From Geoalkalibacter halelectricus (GTDB lineage: Bacteria; Desulfobacterota; Desulfuromonadia; Desulfuromonadales; Geoalkalibacteraceae), in NCBI RefSeq assembly GCF_025263685.1, contig NZ_CP092109.1:682001-746000 (forward strand): a DNA stretch of 64,000 nucleotides. Direction: 5' to 3'. Both the position numbers and the translations under genes were made by a program. Below, one piece after another: positions 57,124-64,000 of the stretch. Under the pieces are notes generated by a model. That model made no database searches, was not told the origin of the DNA, and saw only the letters and a program-made list of their open reading frames with translations. Position 1 is the stretch's first letter. Each line of letters opens with the position of its first letter.

Positions 57124-57981
57124 ATGTTTCGTTTGCTTACCACGGTGATTTTGCTTGGCACATTGGTGCTTTTCGGCTGTCGACAGAAGCAAGAGCCGCC
57201 CACGGCGCGCGTCGTGGCCAGCGAGGCCTACCGCAGCTATTTCGGCGAGCCGCCCACCGTGGCAGAGGGGGTGTGTTACGCGCTGGTGGGCTTCTACCCC
57301 TTAGCCGATGATCCCACCCGCTTCCGACCCGTGCCCCATTTTACCTTCGCCACCCAAGGTCGGCCGCAGATGCTGCTGCAACAGGTCATGTTCGGGCCGG
57401 AAGCCTTCGGCATGGATGATTTTCTGATTAATCCCTTTCCCGAGAACGCCTCGCTGCGTGAGGTTTCCGTGAGTGACGGATTGGCGACGGCGTATTTTTC
57501 CCCGGAATTGATGCAGGTGCGCTCCGACTTGCAACAGGCCATGCTTGCCGCCATCGGTCACACCCTGCTGCAATTCGAGGAAATCGAGCGCGTTCAAGTG
57601 ATGGTAGGCGGCCAGATTCCGCCGCTGTTTCCGGAAGGCGATATATCGCTGCAAGGAACCGAAGTGGTTGACCCCGGGCCGCCGGTTCTGCTGCAGGCCT
57701 TGCTGCATGAGGATTCCGATGCGATTCCGGGCGAAATGCTGGTCTTTTTCGATCGGCCCGTCGAGGTGCGCAGTTTCGTGATGGAATTCCCTCAAGGCGA
57801 GGCGGTTCAGGGTGATTACTTCACCTCGGTGTTCGACATGGCGGTCGTTGTTCATCCCGCCGACCCCGGACGCATCCGCCCCGGCGACGAGGTCTATCTG
57901 AGCTGGAATATCGTAGACGGCAAAGGGCGTGAATCCTGGGGGGACGGGCTTTGGCCCCTGGCGCTGCTTTCCCACGATTGA
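57124..57981 (+). CDS. GerMN-domain lipoprotein
   Basis: A 285-residue lipoprotein: signal peptide with lipobox LFGC (Cys19), then a GerMN domain about 100-160 (INPFPENASLREVSVSDGLATAYFSPEL) and a C-terminal beta-rich Gmad2-like part from about 185. GerMN proteins are spore-germination or envelope proteins of unknown biochemistry; here likely anchored in the outer or inner membrane. Preceded by AAAAGGAG. Confidence 0.82.
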   Translation: MFRLLTTVILLGTLVLFGCRQKQEPPTARVVASEAYRSYFGEPPTVAEGVCYALVGFYPLADDPTRFRPVPHFTFATQGRPQMLLQQVMFGPEAFGMDDFLINPFPENASLREVSVSDGLATAYFSPELMQVRSDLQQAMLAAIGHTLLQFEEIERVQVMVGGQIPPLFPEGDISLQGTEVVDPGPPVLLQALLHEDSDAIPGEMLVFFDRPVEVRSFVMEFPQGEAVQGDYFTSVFDMAVVVHPADPGRIRPGDEVYLSWNIVDGKGRESWGDGLWPLALLSHD

Positions 57982-58108
57982 GGCGGTTTCAGGGCCGTTA
58001 TTCCCATTGACAGCCACCAGCCATCCTGATTAAATACCGGCTTTGAGCCCGCCTTGCCCCTGCCACGGGAAGGCCCCATCGCAGCAAACCAGTCTCTGGG
58101 AGGACATG

Positions 58109-59413
58109 ATGAATCCACTGGCCGCCGAACTCAATGAAATGCTTGCCCAGCACAACCCCAATGTTCTTGAATCCCTTTCGGATCTCGGGAAAAACCTGTT
58201 TTTCCCCAAGGGGATTTTGACCCAATCGGCGGAAGCGAAGGAAAAAGCCCATAAATTCAACGCCACCATCGGGATCGCCACGGAAAAGGGCGGCCCCATG
58301 TATTTGCCCTGCATTCACGAGAAACTGTCCGCCTTCGATCCCAAGGATATTTATCCCTACGCGCCGCCGGCCGGCCGTCTCGACCTGCGCAATCTCTGGC
58401 GGGAAAAAATGCTGGAAGAAAATCCTAGCCTGCGCGGCAAGCATTTCAGCCTGCCCATCGTCACCAGCGCGCTCACCCACGGTCTGTCCATTGTGGCCGA
58501 CCTGTTCATGGACACGGGCGATCACCTGATTCTGCCCGACATGCTGTGGGGCAACTACAATCTGACCTTTGCCACCCGGTGTGGCGCCATCGTCAAGAAG
58601 TATCCGACCTTCACCGTCGCCGGCGGTTATGATGTCGATGCCTTTAAAGCGGTGCTGCGTAATTCCGCCGAAGAAAAAGGCAAGGCAGTGGTGCTGCTCA
58701 ACTTTCCCAACAATCCCAGCGGCTACACCCCGACGGTGGCCGAGGGGGATGCCATTGTCGAGGCCATTCTGGAAGTGGCCGAGAGCGGTTGCAAGATCGT
58801 GGCGGTGACCGACGATGCCTATTTCGGCTTGTTTTTCGAGGATTCCCTCAAGGAATCGCTGTTCGGCAAACTCGCCAATCAGCATCCCAACGTACTTGCG
58901 GTCAAGCTCGACGGCGCCACCAAGGAAGAGTATGTCTGGGGCTTTCGCACCGGCTTCATCACTTTCGCCGATGGTCATGAATACGAAAACACACCGGTCA
59001 TGACTGCCTTGGAGAAGAAAACCCTGGGCATCATTCGCGCCACCATCTCCAACTGCCCGCATCCTTCGCAGACCTTTGTGGTCGAGGCGCTCAAGTCGCC
59101 CAAGTTCCAGAAGCAGAAGGAAGAGAAGTTCAAGGTGATGAAAGGGCGCGCCCTCAAGACCAAGAAAGTTCTCGACAGCGGAAAGTACGACAAGGCCTGG
59201 GATTACTACCCCTTCAATTCGGGTTACTTTATGTGCCTGAAGCTCAAGACCGTGGACGCCGAGAAACTGCGCGTGCACCTGCTCGACAAGTACGGGGTGG
59301 GCACTATCTCGATCGGCAAAACCGATCTGCGCATCGCCTTCTCCTGCATCGAGGAGGGCGACATCGCGGAATTGTTCGACATCATCTATCAGGCGGTTCA
59401 GGATCTGTCCTGA
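58109..59413 (+). CDS. PLP-dependent class I/II aminotransferase
   Basis: A 434-residue fold-type I aminotransferase. Motifs: YAPPAGRLDLRNLWR, NFPNNPSGYTP (substrate Asn/Pro loop), TDDAYFGLFF and the candidate PLP lysine in KLDGATKEEYVWGFR. The KEEYVWGFRTGF region is not the usual SxxK of the AAT family and fits an uncharacterised sub-group. Start ATG 58109 chosen for its spacing to GGGAGG; ATG 58106 is possible. Confidence 0.8.
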   Translation: MNPLAAELNEMLAQHNPNVLESLSDLGKNLFFPKGILTQSAEAKEKAHKFNATIGIATEKGGPMYLPCIHEKLSAFDPKDIYPYAPPAGRLDLRNLWREKMLEENPSLRGKHFSLPIVTSALTHGLSIVADLFMDTGDHLILPDMLWGNYNLTFATRCGAIVKKYPTFTVAGGYDVDAFKAVLRNSAEEKGKAVVLLNFPNNPSGYTPTVAEGDAIVEAILEVAESGCKIVAVTDDAYFGLFFEDSLKESLFGKLANQHPNVLAVKLDGATKEEYVWGFRTGFITFADGHEYENTPVMTALEKKTLGIIRATISNCPHPSQTFVVEALKSPKFQKQKEEKFKVMKGRALKTKKVLDSGKYDKAWDYYPFNSGYFMCLKLKTVDAEKLRVHLLDKYGVGTISIGKTDLRIAFSCIEEGDIAELFDIIYQAVQDLS

Positions 59414-59426
59414 TTTCGATTCATGA

Positions 59427-59460
59427 ACAAACGGCCCGCTTCGGCGGGCCGTTTGTTTTT
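59427..59460 (+). terminator. Terminator after the aminotransferase
   Basis: Thirteen-base perfect stem (ACAAACGGCCCGC/GCGGGCCGTTTGT) with a TTCG tetraloop, then TTTT. Confidence 0.93.
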
Positions 59461-59468
59461 GGTGTGGC

Positions 59469-60761
59469 GTGATAAACCTCAAGCGATTTCTTGAAAACAA
59501 TCCCAATCTAAAGAAATTTCAAGGGTTTCTTCCCGAGGGCCAGCCCTGCTACCTGGTCGGGGGAGCGGTGCGCGACATTCTGCTTGAGCGCGAAATTCAC
59601 GACTTTGATTTTGCCCTGCCCGAAGATCCTACCGCCCTGGCGCAAGCCTGGGCGCGCCACAGCCGCGGGCATTGGTTCTGGTTGGATGAAGCGCGGCGCC
59701 AAAGCCGGGTGGTGCTCGGTCGCGGTTCGCAGGAACCGACCTTTGACTTTTCGCCTTTTCGCGCCCCGGATCTCGAAGGGGATTTGCGCGGCCGAGATTT
59801 TACCCTCAATGCCTTGGCCATCGACATGCAGCGTGCCGCCGCCCCGGTGCTTATCGATCCCTTGAATGGGGCGCGTGATTTGGCCGAGGGCCGACTCAGG
59901 GCCTGCTCTCCCACCAGCTTCAGGGACGATCCCCTGCGGGTTTTGCGCGCGGCGCGTTTTGCCGCGGCGTTTCATCTGCATCCCGATGAGCAGACCCTTG
60001 CCCTGGCCCGGGAGGCAGCACCGCGCTTGGCCCAGATTGCCGGCGAGCGCATCAAGGCCGAACTCTTTGCGCTCTTTTCCGTTGACGATCCGCGTGTTGG
60101 GCTTGAGGTCCTGGTTCAATCCGGCGGCGGAGAAAATTTGTTCGGGCCTGATAGTCCGGCGAGCCTGCACCAGACGCTGGAATTGACTTCGGAATTTTGC
60201 CGGTCTCTGAGCACTCTTCCGGAAAGCCGTGCCTGGCTTGCCGCCGAGGTCGAGGCCGGCTTGAACCGTAGCGCCTTGTTGCGGTTGGGTGTTTTACTGC
60301 GATCTCTTGCAACACCTGTGGATTTTCCCCAACTACGCGAACGCCTCGCCCTGGCGCGCATGACCTCCAGGCGCCTGGAGGCTCTGCTGGCGTTCAATCC
60401 AGAAACTCTGGCACCACCCCCGGATGCTCCTCAAAGCCAACGCCGACTTGCCCTGTGGGCCGAGCGACTGGGTCCGGATCCCGCGGACGCCCTCTTGTTC
60501 CTTGCCTGTCAAAAGGGCGCGGATCAGTACCCGCCAGCCCTTTTGTTCCAAGCCCTGCACGCCTGGCAGGCATTGAACAAGCAGGGGCGGATAGCGCCCC
60601 TGGTCGGTGGCGATTGGATTCGCCGCGAACTCCAGATCGCCGACGGCCTAAAGATTGGCCGATTGCTGGACCTCCTCGCCGAAGCCGAATGCCAGGGCCT
60701 GGTCGATGCTCCGGAAACGGCCCAAAAGTTCCTGAAATCCCTGGCCGAAAAAGGTGATTGA
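59469..60761 (+). CDS. tRNA nucleotidyltransferase/poly(A) polymerase-family protein
   Basis: A 430-residue nucleotidyltransferase. The Pol-beta catalytic head has LVGGAVRDILL, the metal Asp pair DFDF (HDFDFALP) and RGRDFTLNALAIDM; an RNA-binding helical domain follows. It adds CCA to tRNA or A tails to RNA; from sequence alone I cannot split Cca from PcnB. It starts nine bases after the terminator above, and its stop overlaps the promoter of the downstream tRNA. Confidence 0.83.
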   Translation: MINLKRFLENNPNLKKFQGFLPEGQPCYLVGGAVRDILLEREIHDFDFALPEDPTALAQAWARHSRGHWFWLDEARRQSRVVLGRGSQEPTFDFSPFRAPDLEGDLRGRDFTLNALAIDMQRAAAPVLIDPLNGARDLAEGRLRACSPTSFRDDPLRVLRAARFAAAFHLHPDEQTLALAREAAPRLAQIAGERIKAELFALFSVDDPRVGLEVLVQSGGGENLFGPDSPASLHQTLELTSEFCRSLSTLPESRAWLAAEVEAGLNRSALLRLGVLLRSLATPVDFPQLRERLALARMTSRRLEALLAFNPETLAPPPDAPQSQRRLALWAERLGPDPADALLFLACQKGADQYPPALLFQALHAWQALNKQGRIAPLVGGDWIRRELQIADGLKIGRLLDLLAEAECQGLVDAPETAQKFLKSLAEKGD

Positions 60762-60786
60762 CAAAGGATAGGCCGGTTTCTATAAT
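60758..60786 (+). promoter_or_regulatory. Consensus sigma-70 promoter of tRNA-Gly
   Basis: Perfect TTGACA (60758-60763), 17-base spacer, perfect TATAAT (60781-60786). The -35 overlaps the stop codon of the preceding gene. Start near 60793. Confidence 0.92.
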
Positions 60787-60802
60787 CCACACCCACATAA
60801 AA

Positions 60803-60877
<75 letters not shown>

Positions 60878-60887
60878 TAAAAATCAA

Positions 60888-60920
60888 AGGCTTACGGTAT
60901 TTGCCGTAAGCCTATTTTTG
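60888..60920 (+). terminator. Terminator of tRNA-Gly
   Basis: Ten-base stem AGGCTTACGG/CCGTAAGCCT with a six-base loop, followed by ATTTTTG. Confidence 0.9.
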
Positions 60921-60963
60921 TTTATTCTTGAAACAGGCGGAATCAAGACTAAGAGGGATCCCC

Positions 60964-63501
60964 ATGACCCGTAAGCGGGATGTTCAAGAGAGTGATTCAA
61001 GGGCAATGCTCGACGGGCGGCGTTTGGATATCGACATTAAGGGTATGAGCTGCGCCTCCTGCGTGGGGCGGGTCGAGAAGGCGCTGCGTGCGGTTTCTGG
61101 AGTGTCCGAGGTGTCGGTGAATCTCGCCACGGAGAGAGCACATATCGTTTTCGAGCAGGGGCGAGAGGATGGCGCCGCGGCTGTCGAGGCGATAATAGAC
61201 GCCGGATACGAGCCCCAGGTACAAACCCTTGAACTGCGCGTTTCGGGAATGAGCTGCGCTTCCTGCGTCGGGCGGGTGGAGAAGGCCTTAAGGAGCCTGC
61301 AAGGGGTTCTTGATGCCCAGGTCAATCTCGCCACGGAGGTGGCGACTGTCCAGGTTATTTCCGGGATGGCGACCCCGGAAGCCCTGGTTGATGCCATACG
61401 CCGAGCCGGCTATGGTGCCGAGAAATCGGGATCGACCACCGAACAGGAGGCGCGAGCAGGGGAGGAGCGGGAAATGGAAGCGCGACAGCTCAAGCGCTCC
61501 GTTTGGTTCGCCGCGGCGCTGACGCTGCCCATTTTCGTGCTCGACATGGGCTCTCATTTCATCCCGCCTTTTCATCATTGGTTGCTTCAGATCGTCGGGC
61601 AACAAAACCTATTTTACCTGTTTTTCGTGCTGGCCAGCCTGGTGCAGTTCGGACCGGGGTTGAGGTTTTACCGCAAGGGCTGGCCGGCTCTGGTGCGCGG
61701 CGGGCCGGATATGAACTCGCTGGTCATGCTTGGCACCTCCGCGGCCTGGGGTTATTCGGTGGTGGCGACCTTCGTGCCGCACCTATTGCCCGAGGGCACG
61801 GTTCATGTTTACTTCGAAGCCTCGGCGGTCATCATCACCCTGATTCTGGTGGGCCGCCTTCTGGAAGCCCGGGCCAAGGGGCGCACCAGCGAGGCCGTCA
61901 AACGACTCATCGGATTGCAGGCCAAAACCGCGCGCATCGTACGTGAAGGGCAGGAGCAAGAAGTGCCCATCGGCGAGGTGCGCCTGGACGATCTGGTGCG
62001 GGTGCGGCCCGGCGAGAAAATTCCCGTCGACGGTGAGGTGGTCGAAGGGCATTCCTATGTGGACGAATCCATGATTACCGGCGAACCTCTGCCGGTGGTC
62101 AAGGAGCAGGGAGCCGAGGTGGTGGGTGGCACCATCAACAAGACCGGCGGCTTCACCTTCCGCGCCACCCGTATTGGCGCCGATACCCTGTTGGCGCAAA
62201 TCGTGCGCATGGTCGAGCAGGCGCAAGGGGCGAAATTGCCCATTCAGGCGCTGGTGGACCGGGTGACCAATTATTTCGTGCCGGCGGTGATCGGCGCGTC
62301 GCTGCTGACCTTCATGGTGTGGATCTTTTTGGGACCGGCTCCGGCGTTGACCTTTGCCCTGGTCAATGCGGTCGCGGTACTCATCATCGCCTGCCCCTGC
62401 GCCATGGGGCTGGCGACGCCGACCTCGATCATGGTCGGCACCGGAAAGGGTGCCGAATTGGGCATTTTGTTTCGCAAGGGCGATGCCTTGCAGCGTCTGC
62501 GAGATGCGCAGGTGATCGCTTTGGATAAAACGGGCACCCTGACGCGGGGCCGTCCGGAACTGACCGATTTCATCGTCGCCGAGGATTTCGACGAAAATAC
62601 GGTACTGCGGCTGGTAGCCGCCGTGGAACGCCTATCCGAACATCCCATTGCCGAAGCCATCGTCGCCGCCGCCCGAGAGCGGGGGCTCGAGGTCGGCGAA
62701 GGCAGTGACTTTGCCGCGGAACCGGGGTTCGGTGTCGTTGCGACGGTCGCCGGTCGGCGCATCCAGGTAGGGGCCGATCGTTTCATGCGCAGGCTCGACC
62801 TTGATCCCGATGTTTTTGCCCAACAGGCACAAGACCTCTCCTCCCAAGGCAAGACACCGCTTTATGCCGCGGTGGACGGACGGCTCGCCGCCATTCTGGC
62901 CGTGTCCGACCCCATCAAGGATTCGACGCCCGCCGCCATCAAGGCTCTTCACGCCGAGGGTTTGCGGGTGGTTATGATCACCGGGGACAACCGCCGCACT
63001 GCCGAGGCCATCGGCCGACGACTTGGCATCGATCAGGTCGTTGCCGAGGTCCTGCCCGACGGCAAAGTCGACGCCGTGCGTGAGCTTCAGTCCGGGGAGC
63101 GCAAAGTCGTTTTCGTCGGCGACGGCATCAACGACGCTCCCGCTCTGGCGCAGGCCGATGTCGGCATCGCCATCGGTACCGGCACCGATATCGCCATGGA
63201 ATCGGCGGAAGTCGTTCTCATGTCGGGCGATCTGCGCAATGTGCCCAATGCCATCGCCTTGTCCAGGGCCACCCTGACCAACATCAAGCAAAATCTGTTC
63301 TGGGCCTTTGCCTACAACACTCTGCTCATCCCCGTGGCAGCCGGCATCCTTTACCCTTTTCTCGGCTTGCTGCTCTCGCCGGTCTTTGCCGCGTTGGCAA
63401 TGGCCGCCTCCAGCGTGTGCGTGCTGAGCAACGCCTTGCGCCTGCGGCGCTTTTCTCCCCCCATTCCCGCCCAGGTCGCCAAGGAAACGATCACGGGGTA
63501 G
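60964..63501 (+). CDS. copA: Cu(I)-exporting P1B-type ATPase CopA
   Basis: An 845-residue copper pump. Two N-terminal heavy-metal domains (about 19-85 and 88-152), each with GMSCASC, then a membrane domain with the metal-site motif C477-P-C479, phosphorylated Asp521 in DKTGTLT and the hinge GDGINDAP. Eight membrane helices expected. The start is ATG 60964 (AGAGGGA upstream). It uses ATP to export Cu+ from the cytoplasm. It follows the tRNA terminator, so it needs its own promoter; no CueR or CopY gene is nearby. Confidence 0.95.
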   Translation: MTRKRDVQESDSRAMLDGRRLDIDIKGMSCASCVGRVEKALRAVSGVSEVSVNLATERAHIVFEQGREDGAAAVEAIIDAGYEPQVQTLELRVSGMSCASCVGRVEKALRSLQGVLDAQVNLATEVATVQVISGMATPEALVDAIRRAGYGAEKSGSTTEQEARAGEEREMEARQLKRSVWFAAALTLPIFVLDMGSHFIPPFHHWLLQIVGQQNLFYLFFVLASLVQFGPGLRFYRKGWPALVRGGPDMNSLVMLGTSAAWGYSVVATFVPHLLPEGTVHVYFEASAVIITLILVGRLLEARAKGRTSEAVKRLIGLQAKTARIVREGQEQEVPIGEVRLDDLVRVRPGEKIPVDGEVVEGHSYVDESMITGEPLPVVKEQGAEVVGGTINKTGGFTFRATRIGADTLLAQIVRMVEQAQGAKLPIQALVDRVTNYFVPAVIGASLLTFMVWIFLGPAPALTFALVNAVAVLIIACPCAMGLATPTSIMVGTGKGAELGILFRKGDALQRLRDAQVIALDKTGTLTRGRPELTDFIVAEDFDENTVLRLVAAVERLSEHPIAEAIVAAARERGLEVGEGSDFAAEPGFGVVATVAGRRIQVGADRFMRRLDLDPDVFAQQAQDLSSQGKTPLYAAVDGRLAAILAVSDPIKDSTPAAIKALHAEGLRVVMITGDNRRTAEAIGRRLGIDQVVAEVLPDGKVDAVRELQSGERKVVFVGDGINDAPALAQADVGIAIGTGTDIAMESAEVVLMSGDLRNVPNAIALSRATLTNIKQNLFWAFAYNTLLIPVAAGILYPFLGLLLSPVFAALAMAASSVCVLSNALRLRRFSPPIPAQVAKETITG

Positions 63502-63654
63502 GTTCGCCGGCCGGTCTTCGACGGCAATTTTCCCACTTTCTGGAAAAATCTCCTTCGCCTGCTAGACTTTCCATTTGTTTCCCGTGTTTTGACGGCTTGC
63601 CATGAATGGGCGCAAATTCCGTCGGGCATTCTTACAGCCAAGGTAACTGTTCAG

Positions 63655-63761
63655 CATGGGGTCGCAACCCCCATGACAAGGGGCGCTTTTCGCCGTCCAT
63701 GGCCGCTAGACTGGCGCCATCCCTGGCGCCAGACACCCTCGCCATGGGGGCTGCGACCCCA
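63655..63761. repeat. 107-bp palindromic repeat, second full copy
   Basis: Left end CATGGGGTCGCAACCCCCAT and right end GCCATGGGGGCTGCGACCCC are near-perfect inverted repeats; the core has TGGCGCCAT...CTGGCGCCA. It matches the reverse complement of 21586-21696 at roughly 95 percent. It lies in the 301-base gap between copA and hcp, and otherwise I see nothing in that gap. It could influence hcp expression. Confidence 0.85.
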
Positions 63762-63802
63762 AACCGGGTGAAATAGATACCAACAAAAAAAGGAGGCACA
63801 GC

Positions 63803-64000
63803 ATGGAAGCAATGTTCTGTTACCAGTGTGAGCAGGCGGCGCAGGGGACCGGCTGCACCAAGATGGGCGTGTGCGGTAAAACTCCGGAGGTCGCAGCTCT
63901 GCAAAATCTCATTGTGTGGGGATTGATGGGGATGTCCTTCTGGGCGCACAAGGCGCGCGAGAAGGGAGCCATCGATGCCGAGATCGACCTGCACCTCATT
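63803..64000 (+). CDS. hcp: Hybrid-cluster protein (hydroxylamine reductase), 5' part
   Basis: The first 66 codons of a gene that runs past the window. The sequence begins MEAMFCYQCEQAAQGTGC. Cys6, Cys9, Cys18 and Cys24 (CYQC, GTGC, GVCGK) are the proximal Fe-S cluster ligands of Hcp, which reduces NO or hydroxylamine. AAAGGAGG precedes the ATG. Confidence 0.93.
   Translation, partial: MEAMFCYQCEQAAQGTGCTKMGVCGKTPEVAALQNLIVWGLMGMSFWAHKAREKGAIDAEIDLHLI

Overview
The window reads as a chromosome segment of a high-GC anaerobic deltaproteobacterium of the Desulfuromonadales type (Geobacter, Desulfuromonas or Geoalkalibacter-like). The clues are multi-domain sensor kinases with haem-binding DUF3365 sensor domains, a selenoprotein operon, nifE/nifN, a hybrid-cluster protein, DUF3014 and GerMN proteins and a small secreted cytochrome. 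There is no plasmid, phage or insertion-sequence gene. Genus assignment is inference.

Layout. 1-1350: a truncated gene remnant beside half of a palindromic repeat, a CIA30-domain protein and a MoaD/ThiS-like protein. 1482-8112: a signalling block of two haem-binding (CxxCH) histidine kinases, a REC-kinase-REC protein and an Rcp1-type response regulator. 8319-10317: AzlCD and a TauE-type exporter. 10334-14755: selA-selB-selD on the minus strand; selD itself contains an in-frame UGA (selenocysteine) and so extends 27 codons beyond its first uninterrupted ATG. 14913-19433: a 1506-residue CheB-CheR-PAS-kinase-REC hybrid. 19544-22953: two MoeA paralogues, one fused to a periplasmic-binding-like domain, separated by a 111-bp palindromic repeat. 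23193-26633: small proteins, a monohaem cytochrome, a flavin oxidoreductase and an exported superoxide dismutase.

26630-30388: a nitrogenase cofactor operon, nifE-nifN followed by an IscU-like/NifQ fusion, behind a good sigma-54 promoter. 31450-37932: ABC-type binding protein, sensor kinase, TonB-dependent receptor and two divergent citrate-synthase-fold proteins. Composition shifts from GC-rich to AT-rich inside the receptor gene, so the distal part looks acquired or recombined. 38001-45170: a long hairpin repeat, an acetolactate-synthase-like enzyme, a REC-REC-PAS-GGDEF-EAL protein, two radical SAM proteins and DUF3014. 45418-55922: DUF389 protein, metY, rqcH, an orphan lpxA, a REC-GAF kinase and glnB-glnA. 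56103-64000: AEC transporter, GerMN lipoprotein, aminotransferase, tRNA nucleotidyltransferase-like protein, tRNA-Gly(CCC), copA and the start of hcp.

Themes that connect: selenium and molybdenum enzyme maturation (selABD, two moeA, a MoaD-like protein, NifQ), nitrogen metabolism (nifEN, glnBA, hcp) and redox sensing. The parts most worth following up are the degenerate citrate-synthase pair behind a TonB receptor and sensor kinase, the scaffold-NifQ fusion, and the helically phased GTGNCAC-like array upstream of moeA.
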